NCBI RefSeq assembly: GCF_001039355.2
Contig: NW_019775499.1
Span: forward strand, 113,481-175,480
DNA: 62,000 nt
Reading direction: 5' to 3'
Origin: Lingula anatina
Lineage: Eukaryota > Brachiopoda > Lingulata > Lingulida > Lingulidae
This document shows, piece by piece, positions 22,001 through 34,400 of the stretch; position 1 is the stretch's first letter; each line of letters starts with the position of its first letter. The notes under the pieces were generated by a model. That model was not told where the DNA came from and made no database searches. It saw nothing but the letters and a program-made list of their open reading frames with translations. The position numbers and the translations under genes are program-made.

Positions 22001-24989
22001 ACACAAACGGATTTGTTTTTACTTCTTAATTCTCGAAATAACATCATGTGTTAATATTTACTTTAAAAGAATGATCATGACAGAGATTGATATATTTACT
22101 GCATATAAGATTTTAGAGGTGGTATCCAATTCTAGCGAAAGAGTTTCTTGTCGCCCATGCAAAAAAGAGAACGGGTAATTTATAATGCAAGTGTTAGTGG
22201 TAGTAGTAGAAATAAAAGTACCAACAGGAGGAGGAGTTGTAATAGTATCAACTTTTTCAAAAAACTAGTGAAAACGTGCTGATGGACGACAGTGCAGATG
22301 TCCAATAAAATATAATCGTATAACTGGCAGTACTTGTGCAATAAATAACAAAAACAATCAAATGATTTAGTAGAATGGTGCATGGTTTTTTGACACATCA
22401 TTGACTCATAAATACTGTAAATGTCATGTCTATTCTTATGTTACATCACAGGATTTTACAATCAACATATTTTTACGGCAAAATTGGAATGATCCACGAC
22501 TTGCGTTTGCTGGAAACACCAGCGGTTTGGACTCTGTGACTCTCGGGGATTCAACCCGCAATGATATATGGGTGCCAGATCTATATTTTATGAATGAGAA
22601 GAACTCCAGGTTTCACACAGTTACTACCCCCAATAGAATGATCATCATTTCTGCTAACGGAGATATAATGTATTCGCAGAGGTGAGTCATTTTTCATTAA
22701 GTGCCAATACACCTTCTGCTCATTAAGTGCCAATACACCCTCTGCAGTCAAAACTGAGGTAAAACGTTTTGCAATGTTACTTTTATGATTACATGAAGCA
22801 ATCTTGATGCTAAATACCTGCTTCTGCTATTAGCTTCTGATAACATTTTGACTTGATATTCAAGTAACGAGTGTGTCGTGTGTGTGTTGGGGAAGGGGGG
22901 GGGGGGTGCATGTAGCAAGTTTGCAGGCATCGAAGTCGCATGCCTCTCGATTATATTTGCGAAGTAGGTTCATTTGTTGTAACCTTGGGTGCTTTTGCAG
23001 TGTACATCTAAGTGTATAAGTGTGTTTAAAATTAATCTTTGGTGCTTGGGTTCATCTCCCCCCAATATCATTTTTGGCTTCGTTTTCAGGCTAACGGAGA
23101 CTCTCAGCTGCGCCTTTAATTTAGCGAACTTTCCTATGGACAAACAAGCTTGCAGAATAAACATTGAAAGTTGTAAGTTTATGTTTATTAAGAATGTGAT
23201 TTAGTTGATATTGTTGTAGATGCACGTTGGTACACACTTTGAATGCATGCTAATAACTTGTGTTTTTGATGACCTCCACCATGTATAAAATTTATTTGTT
23301 AAATTTAGCTTTGGCGATCGTTTTTCACATACAATATATTCTACGAAAATAATGCCTATTCGCAATACATCGTAAAATGTGGTTTGAAATAAATGAACTG
23401 ATATTTACTTTCTTTTTTTCCTTTTGTTTTCTTATATAGATGCTTACAACATCAATAATCTGGTACTATCCTGGAAGGAAACTGACCCCTTATCTTTTGC
23501 CAAAGACGCGGGAAGAAATTTAGCCGATTTCACACTAATGGGAACAACCACTGGTGACTGCAGCACGATTTATCCATCAGGTATTTTGTTTGAATACTGT
23601 AGTTGCAGATCTTCCGCGAGCGACATGGGTGTGGTCTTGTGGTTCTGTACGAAAGAGACTCCTTCAGTAATCAATTATTTTGTTCAACATCGGTTTTATT
23701 TCTGAACATGACGTCACACTTAACCTGCTACACACTCCGGCTGATAGTTAAACCGAAAATGAGCGTAAATGAAGAGCGCACCACCAGTGAAGACATTGCT
23801 GTATATTTGTTTTTAATATTCTTCAACTTAAATCATGCATTTAGTAATTTATTATTTTTTGTATGTACTGTAAATCAGTATATACTTTATATATATTGAT
23901 TTACGGTATTAATATATATATATGACATGCAGTCTATTGAGCTATGTATTTTTCCGTATGAGAGTAAGATGTAAATACCTTACGGATTTTAGGCGGGTAC
24001 ACCTGCATTTATGCCGAGATGTCCTTTCGCAGAGACTTGAACTATTATCTAATCCAAGTGTATGCGCCTAGTGTAGTCGTTGTGCTCCTGTCCTTCGTCA
24101 ACTTTTGGATAGACCCTACAGCTGTGCCCGCCCGCACCACCATTGGGATCATCACCATCCTGACCATTAGTACCCAGAGTGTCTCGGTGCAGTCGGGGCT
24201 GCCAAGGGTAGGGTTGCTTACGTATATATTGCTTCTTATCAGCATTAAAGATGTACGCAAGCAGGTTTCCTTACTCTCAGTATCATCGACGAATCAGTTA
24301 CTGATATTGACTCGTATTTATCAGAATGCAAGGTGCATAACTGAGAGATAGAGAGAGAGAGAGGGAAGAGATGTTTATTTCAAATAATATGGTAAAAAAG
24401 CTCATTGCAGAATTAATATACTTATTATACATTAAATTATACATGCATCAAAATCGATATTTTACTTAGTACGTTTTAATTGAAAGGTATCTTACGTCAA
24501 AGCCATAGACGTGTGGAACTCCGTGTGCTTGGTATTCGTAATGGCGTCCATGTTGGAATACGCCGTTGTCAACTTTCTCTTGAGAAGAAAAAAGGCAGAA
24601 GACGTAAAGGAATTGACTAAACCAGATGAGGTAGGCGTTGCACAGTGGGTAGTGATATGGTGTTAGTGTCTACGAAAGATAAAAAGTGTTCCGGAGAGAG
24701 ATAAGATGTTCATTGAGGTAGATGATGGTGCTATAACATATAAAATTATATCAGTAAAGACATTAAAATTTTATTTTTAAAATCTGTCTGTTTTCAGGCC
24801 AGTGAGCTACCAGGCCATTCTTCCACACCATCAGAGTCGTCATGGGTCGGTGTGAAAACATCACCGCTGATCCACTGCGCCAAAAGGACGCCCGCAGAAA
24901 TGGTCGATTATACATCGCGGTACCTCTTCATCTCTGCATTCTTTTTGTTTAACACTGTATATTGGTCTGTGTACCTGCCTTCGTATTAA
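18835..24989 (+). CDS. Pentameric ligand-gated chloride channel subunit 2 (GluCl/glycine receptor-like), 420 aa, 9 exons
   Basis: Exons: 18835-18917, 19759-19865, 21917-21984, 22452-22681, 23090-23172, 23440-23580, 23993-24207, 24487-24630 and 24798-24989; total 1263 bases. Every intron phase matches the neighbouring subunit gene, so the pair arose by tandem duplication. Exon 1 is a signal peptide. Visible marks: [11 protein letters not shown], the Cys-loop [17 protein letters not shown], a loop-B segment [11 protein letters not shown] that resembles GluCl LWKEGDP, and a second disulfide (GDC ... YTC). The PAR anion motif precedes M2 ([12 protein letters not shown], Ile at 6'). M3 begins [14 protein letters not shown], the loop is about 55 residues and M4 ends in YLPSY. 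GluCl-like by the loop-B signature, but ligand is not proven. The second intron is about 2 kb and repeat-rich. Confidence 0.92.
19013..19037. repeat. (GT)n microsatellite
   Basis: A run of about twelve GT units in intron 1 of channel gene 2. Confidence 0.9.
19938..20094. repeat. Inverted-repeat segment built on a tgacagagagtcc-like motif
   Basis: Motifs gtgacagagagtcc and tgacaaagagtccgct (19938-19971) recur inverted as agcggactttctgtcac and cggactct...gtgaca (20056-20094). Arms are imperfect. Possibly an old fold-back transposon in intron 2 of channel gene 2. Confidence 0.5.
21545..21885. repeat. Three diverged tandem units of about 125-140 bp
   Basis: Each unit has a box like tagtctcaaaagggaccagg followed by tatttcctgat and ctttttca-like sequence, then aagaatata and tttgaaaagagc-like parts. 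Units begin near 21548, 21686 and 21815; the last is truncated about 100 bases before exon 3 of channel gene 2. Confidence 0.7.
22692..22746. repeat. 28-bp direct duplication next to a splice donor
   Basis: The sequence cattaagtgccaatacacc with flanks occurs twice, head to tail, about ten bases after the exon 4 donor of channel gene 2. Confidence 0.85.
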
Positions 24990-27642
24990 GCATGCACGAC
25001 CGATGGTTCCACGAGGGAGAAAGTGTCGAAGAGGGTTTTCGGTCTGACTTCTATATCAGGCAACTTACATTAAATGGATATAAAAAATACAGTAAGTAAA
25101 AAGAAAGTTAAGAGGTACAGAGACAAATTTTTTCAGCACCCGAATGTTATCAAATATAAACACCTCTTCACATAATTTTTAATACTTTCGCCACATTTTT
25201 TTTTTGCATCTAATGTATAAGGCTTATGAGAATAAAATTATATATATAATTTTTTAACCGACTCTAAGAAGGAACGTCTATACTGGGGAAAAAAGAACTC
25301 GGTCTATTAAGATACTGTTTACCTTTACCAAGAGGCAACGAAAACCCTATTTCACCTTCTGATAAATAAACCGTTGGGTTTTGACATATCATTATATGTA
25401 CCCATGGGTTTGGAAGCTACTCTGAGAATACAGTGTATCTGTTGAACTGTAAAATAAAACATGGTTTATCTGTAATTTTTTTTGTGTCGCGAAATATAAT
25501 GGGCTACTCTATTTTTTGTATTCTGAACATATTTTTTCATCTGTTTCGTTTTAGTTCTGTACTTACAGTTCAATGCACTGATTTTCAGGACGCTATAAAA
25601 ACAATATACAGTCTCAAATCAAAAACAGAAAATTCATAATACCTATTCGTTGTTTCAGTCGATCAAATGAAACAATACTGGTCTTTCAGAGACATCAATA
25701 CATTTTAGTTGTGTTTATTTAAAGGAAGGTCCTCCCGAAGGCCAAATAAAAAACCCTGGATGAAGCAGCTTTCTATAATCCACTTGAAAAGACAATATTT
25801 CTTTAAATCACTTTGAATAGGAGCGTACGTCGGCAATTATTGACATATGTGGTCAGAATCAATCATCCTAATTTTTGTTGCGATGTAGATTTAAAGTACA
25901 GCCCTTTCCCACACTACTACTTACTTGAATAGTTAAACACGATTCTTCTTTTCCGTTTAGCAATTATGGATCTACTGTTATAATTAGCAGGTGTAAACAG
26001 ACTTGTTCTACATGTATGCAAACAAGGAAGAACAAAGAAATCCACGTAAATATATCTATTTACAACAATCTATATATACTATGCCGTGAATAAAATGTTG
26101 ATACTTGACAAGAAGGTATTTTTTCCGAGCACAGCATTTATTTCTATATATTAGAAGTAAGTAATCTTAACACAAAAGACAATTAAAAAAGCAAATAACG
26201 ATTTTGAAGAAAGCAATGTGTTCACCCCAATACAAGCTTTCTTGAATTGCATAATTAAAACATTATGTAAAGTGTTTTAGTCTTTCCATGAAACAATAAT
26301 CAAATACCAAAAAGCTGCTTTAACGGAGAACATAAGAATAAAATTATTACAAGCATGTACTTCTGGAATATTAAAGATTCTGACTGACAAATGTCTGTTA
26401 TTTCAAATCAACACTTTCTAGTGATAAACAATTGTAGGCTAATGTTGTTAACAAATGCAAAATACTGGGAAAATAGATTTCAATTCAAATTTCAAAGCAA
26501 CAAAAGTGTATCATACAAATATCATCTTAAATCAGCCATACTTATAACAAAACTAGCTTTGCAGTGGAATGTATATTCAATGAGTTTCTCAGTATTATCA
26601 AAATAGTCCATTTCTTTCAGCGGTCACTTCATTGATTAATATATCATTCCGTCTGGTGCACAAAAATATCTCCAACATGGTGCACATTTGATGTACAGGT
26701 TTTCCCGCCTTTAATCAGCACCACTCCGTCTTCTTCTATATTGGAACAACCAATTCGTCAAAAGTAGGACAAGATAAATGAATTCATAAACAATGATGTA
26801 CTTACATCTTAATCCATTAAATCACACACAGCGAATACGAACACCAACAGAAGAAAGAAAAAATAATTTTAATTTATTATTCTGTATATATTAAGTTTCG
26901 AGTAATCAAATCATATATAAAGCCCCAATTTTAAGTCACGTGATTTTTATTAAATTATTTCTGCATGTCAGCTCGATGTATTATGTTCAAAGCAACAGTT
27001 GAGCGTGTGTGTGTGTTTAGACAAAACGTTGTCGTCCCAACCTTTATTCGTCTTTCATTCGCTCCTGTCGCTCATTGTAAACTTGTAGGTATTCAAAAAT
27101 CTGGAATAATAAATAATCATATCTACAAAACCGCATACATTGAATTAAAAACATTTATTTGCTTTGTGTAAATTTACCCGGGGTTGGGAGTAAATTGGGG
27201 GGGGGGGGGGTTGAGTCTTTGGAAAGTCGAAGTCACATTACTAGAACCTGGGATGGGTCTTAATATTATTTTACCCAAACACAGGACTTTTATATCTTTA
27301 TCTTGATCCCGAACTAACCAATACATTTGTATTCTTTGATTTAACCTAGTTTTTTCTTTCTCAAGAACCTTTGTCACTGGATACCCGCACAGTATATTAC
27401 TTTTCATGGAGTAGACGTAATGCTGCGCCATGCACGTGGATTTACACCCCTTTATATACTTGTCCAAATCATTCACTTCCTTTAATGTCCTTTCCAAATA
27501 TTCGTATTTAATACATATCCAAAACATATTTACTTGGAAACATACGTAAATGTTTGAGAAATGTTAAAAAAAAAAAAATTGGCCTCGAAAAAGAAAACGA
27601 CTACCGTTTAATAGTATGTACATGAGGGTAGAGTAAGAGGTC
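24990..27642. other. Convergent intergenic region between channel gene 2 and the giant minus-strand gene
   Basis: AATAAA at 25231-25236 (plus strand) is a likely poly(A) signal 242 bases after the channel 2 stop. A G-run lies at about 27197-27210. The minus-strand ORF at 27174-27527 has no family resemblance. A possible minus-strand exon at 26644-26735 is listed separately. Nothing else is supported. Confidence 0.5.
26644..26735 (-). CDS. Possible extra 3' exon, about 29 codons (uncertain)
   Basis: After an acceptor-like ATATAG on the minus strand, one frame runs open to a TGA at 26644 and includes the stretch GKTCTSNVHHVGD. Its entry phase is 1, which does not match the phase-0 donor at 27720 of the nearest upstream exon. 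It may be chance. I list it because it is the only coding-like piece left downstream of the giant gene. Confidence 0.15.
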
Positions 27643-28409
27643 CTAAAGCACGACAGCATGTTGAAAGTATTTCACATATAACGGTTGATGCCGGGGCAGA
27701 TCTCTACTGTCAAAACCTACCATTATCCTCCACTGGTTAAACATACGCATGAAGTCCTGGGTAGGCAGAGCTGCGTCTTTGAGTTGTTCCATGACGTCAA
27801 ACACTTCCCGTCTCTTCGCAGTCAATTCTGAAGGAATTATTGACAAATTAAGTTTACATATTATGAACTCAAAACTCGATACAAATCTATTTATGTAATT
27901 CATTAACATACTGGACATTTTGTTGCTATTAAGCAAAACATTTGTTCTGTGTCTTTTCAGACATGAACAACACATTGAAAACATGCAAACATGGGACGTA
28001 ATTAAAATACAAGCGTAAAGACAACTGAGTTAAACACAGATGTTTACATAGTGAAACTTCCAACGCAGTTTGACATAAAAATAAAGAAAAACGAAAGCAC
28101 CTTCATTCAGCTGCTGGATAGTTGGAGTGGTGGTAGACGGTGTCAGTACCGTTGTCGTTGACTCCGTTTCTGATGAAGTCGTTGTCGAAGTCTCTGTTGT
28201 CGTCGTTGTCGAAGTCTCCGTCGTCGTCGTTGTCAAAGTCTCCGTTGTCGTCGTCGTTGTCGGGGTCGTTGTTGACGTCGTTGTTGACGTGGATGACGTC
28301 GATCTTGTTACAGTGATATGAACGGTAAACTGTCCATCTGTTCCATTCAGTGTTAAAACGTATGACGGTGTCGTTTCTCTATCCAACCGTGATTCCAACA
28401 CGAGGTGAC
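27643..28409 (-). CDS. Giant gene, block 7: Thr-rich mucin stretch and C-terminal tail (2 exons)
   Basis: Exon 28101-28409 finishes the ninth cadherin-like repeat (LVLESRLDRETTPSYVL) and then encodes about 60 residues that are mostly Thr and Ser with regular Glu (TTTTTETSTT type). Dense O-glycosylation is likely. Exon 27643-27827 adds a charged tail (TAKRREVFDVMEQLKDAALP) and a stop at 27643. An alternative donor GTAGGT at 27715-27720 would replace the last 20 or so residues by an unseen exon. No transmembrane helix or GPI signal is apparent in what I can read. Confidence 0.7.
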
Positions 28410-31400
28410 CTGTAGGAGGAATGACCCATAAAACAATCAACAGTGGCTAAATATTCTTACAAAAAATGGATGACAGGAAAACCATCTACATTAAAAGTTT
28501 CATTTATATAAATCAATTCATCAATATTATCCCGATACCTGCAGGTTGGCATCTTTCTAATTCCAACATTTGCGAAAGCGCGACTTGATTGCAACCAACT
28601 GAATAAATATCTTATCAGTAGCTGGGGAACAATCAGTAGAAAAGATAATTGAATTCCAGCAGGTGGTTGTACTTACCATGCACCTCGACAGAAAATTTCC
28701 CTTCCGCATTTCCGTCCACTATTGTATAGATAACACTGAGACCAACCTGGGTTACATTTAAGTGTAGAATGGTGGATCCGGGCAATGTGTCTTCAGATAC
28801 CTATAAGATAAAAATTGATCCAAACTTTAAGGCCAATATTTAAGTCTTCCTTGACCCACAATAAGTAAGTAGTGTTAAATTAAGTATTGCGCCTACTTTG
28901 TAACAAGGATTTAGTCTTAAGAGATTCATTTTCCCATCCTAAGAAAGATAACTGCTTATAAGCACATGCCTCAAGTCACTACTCATTTTCAAGACAGTCC
29001 TGTAATATGTGAAATCGTCCCCAGGACCAAGTTCCTGACGTGTTAACTGCGAAACTATAACGTAATGTCTAATAATCAATCCGTTTACTGGGTCAAACAC
29101 TTTTATACGACGAAGAGGCCAAATTATCATAAGTTGCAAAGAAATGAAATAAATCAATCCACCACCAATATCTCAGATTACTCTACTTCAACAGAGGGCC
29201 TTGTTGGGTGATACGTGCATATGTGCTTTTCCTACTGACAGATCTTAAGTTAGGTTTTCTTACCTCAATTGAATAGTTTGTACGTGGAGTCTCAGCCCCA
29301 ATCAACGTGATTCTTGCTACTGCAGCTGAAGTTTGTGGCGGGGTACCCCGGTCTGTAGCGACAACCGTAAGGGTTTCGGTCCTCTCTCCAACAACGTTCC
29401 GGCCTGCAGGCAGTATGCGGATTACTCCCATTATGCTGTCGATCTCAAAATAATCATTTGGGGAGGACTCTAAGCCGTATCGTACAACACCATTGGCATC
29501 AATATCTGCATCAACGGCTTTCACGGTGAGGATTGCGTCTGAACCGTCAGGGAGGTCAGCCAGGTTTACAGTTTCATTATAGGAGGGAGCAGTGAAGACC
29601 GGGGCGTTGTCGTTGACATCGAGGACCTGTACTTCCAGGTCCATGGTGGAACTTCGTGGGGGAACACCTACATAAAATATCAAATTTGCAATGAACAAGT
29701 GTGAAAGAACCAAAATGAATATTTCAGAACCAAATCACCAGGTAACAATGACAAAGGGACATAACGAATATCCTTTATGTCAATCAAAAGCATTTCAAGA
29801 TGGTTCTGCACTCACTTAAAAACAATGGTTAGTGTGCCATTAATATTAAGTACTTTCACACTACCATATACGGAGTGCACGTGTATGTTTTGTGTGGATC
29901 TTACCATCGTCCTTTGCAACTACTGCCATTCTGTAAAGGCCAGTCATCTCCCTGTCCAGTGATTTGGTTATATATATCTGGCCGTCGGAAGAGATGAAGA
30001 AAGCATTTTCTGCTGATTGTATCAACGTGAAGTGGATAGTCTGATCAGTGTCATTGTCCTGAACTTTAAACTGAAAGATGGAGGAAAATACCGTTTTATT
30101 GAGTGTTATTGGTATTAAACAAAACAGGCTGCTTGACCGAGCAGGGCGTGGGATATTTGGGGATAAAATTTATCATAGCTCCGTTCCTCTCTCTCCAAAC
30201 TAAACGTTCTGTATCAGTTCACATCACCTTACGCATTAAAATTACAAAACAGGTATTAAGCTCGAACTGATGTTACTGAACAGAACAAAAAAGCTCACCT
30301 CTCTTAGGAAAGTATTCCCGGGCAGATTTTCATATATGCGAGACACCAGTTCGGTCTCCTGAAATTCTGGAGTAAACTCATTGACATCTCCAACTGTGAT
30401 GAAGACGGGTACAGCTGAGGTGAGGATATTTTGCCCGTTGATGCCACTGTCACTTGCCACGACTGTCAAATTATACATAGGTCTGCTTTCTCTGTCTAAA
30501 CTTCCTTGGACAGTGATTTGGCCTTGAAAATAAAATAAAATTGAATTACATTATAACCAATACTTCTGGTTCTAGAAATTTCTTCAATTCTTAGATAAAT
30601 ATTTTGTATCTGCTATCCACAAAAAGGGATCGGTGAAGGAGCTTATCGTAGTGTCCGTATCATAAAATGACCGCCATTTTTCTTCCTTTCAACAGAGTGT
30701 CAGCAATCAATTAACTTCGGACCCATTTGCCCTTCTAAGGCTATTGATTAAAATACCAAATACTTAATTTTAATTTAATTTTAATATTTAAAAGTATGTT
30801 CTTTAGTATAAATGCTAGGTCTAATTCCGAAAAAAAATTCTTAATTGCACCAACCCCTTGTTTCGATATAAATACGTAGGGTGATTGACGTATAAAGTGT
30901 ATAAGGCAGAATTACATACTGTTGTTAAAATAAATGCATATGGAACATCCAGTACTACATATTTTCCATATAATGTTGTATAAACTTAACTGTGTCAAGT
31001 GGAATGAAAACTTACCAGAAAAGGCGTCAATTGTGAATGCACTCCCAACATTACCATCAGCTATAGAATACGTCACTACGCTGCTGTCTTGATCAGTTGC
31101 AACTACCGTCTCTACAACTACCCCTGGGGCAGAGTTTTCGAGTACCTGTAATATATTAAGTGTTATGATTAATTGTAACATCAATATTGGTAAATCTTGA
31201 CTCTCCACTTACATTCTAAGTCGGTCTCATGTCTAGAGAAGGTAACACTTTTGTTGTATCTGTTTTATAACGAACTATTTCTTTATTTTTACATTAAGGA
31301 GGGCGGAAGTTAGCGTAAATAGTACTGAGGTATTAAGTTAAGATTGACACAACTTAGTACAATTTTCTGATAAAAGAATATAATTGATTACCATCGTTTC

Positions 31401-34400
31401 ATATTTGGTTTTGTTAAAAAAGGGAGCAAAGGTGTTGGACGTTGCAACTTGCAGGTTGACACTGGCCGTGACATTATGCACGCCGTCTGTTACCAAAACG
31501 TCGACAGTAAACGATGTCTGGGCCGCGGCCAATGGCTTTATTAGACGAATAGCCCCAGTCTCAGCGTTGATGGCGAACTTTCCGGAACCATCATTCGACA
31601 AAGAATATCGAAGCATTCCTAAAAGCATAGTACAAAATTGATATTGGCAATGGACTATAATAATCATACAAGTTTAGTTCATTCTATGATAACACATCTA
31701 TTCCTCATATACACATTGACGGTACCAGTAAAAGTACCGTGTGGCATATCACGTGCAGGTTTTACCTTAAGATATTCATTAAGCGAGACTTCACTCTAAG
31801 ATTATAAGACATGAACATAATTCGTTGTCGATCATCTAGAAAAACGTAATATAAACCTGTGATGTCAGCATCGGTTGCCTGGACTGTGGTTACTTCAGTG
31901 TTAACGGGCGTGTCTGGTGCCAAGGTCACCGGGTCGGCTGGCGGCGTAATGACAGGTGGGTTGTCATTCACATCTTCTACTGTCACCGTGACCTGTGCCA
32001 AACCCGTCTTTTGAGGAACCCCGGCATCCACAGCAACCAGATTAAAAACATACGAGTCCTTGGTTTCCCTGTCCAACAAACCCGCAGTCCGCACAGTTAC
32101 GTTGGATCCATCAAAATTGACTTCGAATGGAAGGTCAGATCCTATTAACGTTACAATCGAGATCCTACCATTTTCACCAGAATCTGCATCAAAAGCGACC
32201 GTGCGAATGACATTCGTTCCCATCTCAGAGTCCTCCAGGATAGTCACGTCGTATGCATTGTCAGCGAATGCGGCTGCGTTGTCGTTCACATCAGTAACAT
32301 TTACCGACACCGTCGTGGTGCCAGTTAGACTTCCAGTCGGTGGGTTGCCGTTGTCCTTTGCAAGAACGGTAAACTCGTACAACTTGGCCTTTTCGTAGTC
32401 CAAAACACCAGTTGTTCTCAGGGCTCCACTGGTTGTGTTCACTTCGAAAGGAATGTTTTGGTTTGGACCCAGCATATATGTGACCGTCTGTGAGGTGTCG
32501 TGGTCTGATGCTGACACAGAGCCAACCACCGTGCCTATAATAGCAGCTTCCGCTATCGAGAAACTGTTGACGTCAGCATCAAATACAGGGGCATTGCGAT
32601 TTACAGGTGTTACTTTAATGGTCACTTGTGCGAGCACTGGGCTGCGCTTCGGGGGAATTCCACGATCTTCAGCAAATATCTCCAACACATAAGGCGACAA
32701 AGAGGTGTTTAACGAAGACGCCACCCGTAATTCACCAGTGTCGGGATCAATTTCGAATGTTCCATCTGGATTGTTTATGCCGTATGTAAGNTTATAACGA
32801 ACTATTTCTTTATTTTTACATTAAGGAGGGCGGAAGTTAGCGTAAATAGTACTGAGGTATTAAGTTAAGATTGACACAACTTAGTACAATTTTCTGATAA
32901 AAGAATATAATTGATTACCATCGTTTCATATTTGGTTTTGTTAAAAAAGGGAGCAAAGGTGTTGGACGTTGCAACTTGCAGGTTGACACTGGCCGTGACA
33001 TTATGCACGCCGTCTGTTACCAAAACGTCGACAGTAAACGATGTCTGGGCCGCGGCCAATGGCTTTATTAGACGAATAGCCCCAGTCTCAGCGTTGATGG
33101 CGAACTTTCCGGAACCATCATTCGACAAAGAATATCGAAGCATTCCTAAAAGCATAGTACAAAATTGATATTGGCAATGGACTATAATAATCATACAAGT
33201 TTAGTTCATTCTATGATAACACATCTATTCCTCATATACACATTGACGGTACCAGTAAAAGTACCGTGTGGCATATCACGTGCAGGTTTTACCTTAAGAT
33301 ATTCATTAAGCGAGACTTCACTCTAAGATTATAAGACATGAACATAATTCGTTGTCGATCATCTAGAAAAACGTAATATAAACCTGTGATGTCAGCATCG
33401 GTTGCCTGGACTGTGGTTACTTCAGTGTTAACGGGCGTGTCTGGTGCCAAGGTCACCGGGTCGGCTGGCGGCGTAATGACAGGTGGGTTGTCATTCACAT
33501 CTTCTACTGTCACCGTGACCTGTGCCAAACCCGTCTTTTGAGGAACCCCGGCATCCACAGCAACCAGATTAAAAACATACGAGTCCTTGGTTTCCCTGTC
33601 CAACAAACCCGCAGTCCGCACAGTTACGTTGGATCCATCAAAATTGACTTCGAATGGAAGGTCAGATCCTATTAACGTTACAATCGAGATCCTACCATTT
33701 TCACCAGAATCTGCATCAAAAGCGACCGTGCGAATGACATTCGTTCCCATCTCAGAGTCCTCCAGGATAGTCACGTCGTATGCATTGTCAGCGAATGCGG
33801 CTGCGTTGTCGTTCACATCAGTAACATTTACCGACACCGTCGTGGTGCCAGTTAGACTTCCAGTCGGTGGGTTGCCGTTGTCCTTTGCAAGAACGGTAAA
33901 CTCGTACAACTTGGCCTTTTCGTAGTCCAAAACACCAGTTGTTCTCAGGGCTCCACTGGTTGTGTTCACTTCGAAAGGAATGTTTTGGTTTGGACCCAGC
34001 ATGTATGTGACCGTCTGTGAGGTGTCGTGGTCTGATGCTGACACAGAGCCAACCACCGTGCCTATAATAGCAGCTTCCGCTATCGAGAAACTGTTGACGT
34101 CAGCATCAAATACAGGGGCATTGCGATTTACAGGTGTTACTTTAATGGTCACTTGTGCGAGCACTGGGCTGCGCTTCGGGGGAATTCCACGATCTTCAGC
34201 AAATATCTCCAACACATAAGGCGACAAAGAGGTGTTTAACGAAGACGCCACCCGTAATTCACCAGTGTCGGGATCAATTTCGAATGTTCCATCTGGATTG
34301 TTTATGCCGTATGTAAGTTGGCCATTGGAACCGCTATCTCGGTCTGTAGCCGATACTTGAACAATTGAATATGATACTGGCGCATCAACCTCTAAGTTTG

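Noticed and set aside
27174-27527. Minus-strand 117-codon ORF
   Set aside because: No family resemblance, ends in a poly-G/poly-Pro artefact, and no phase-compatible splice to the giant gene.
28939-29157. Minus-strand ORF between cadherin exons as an extra exon
   Set aside because: Direct joining of 29264 to 28800 is in phase and gives a normal cadherin strand; including this ORF breaks the phase.
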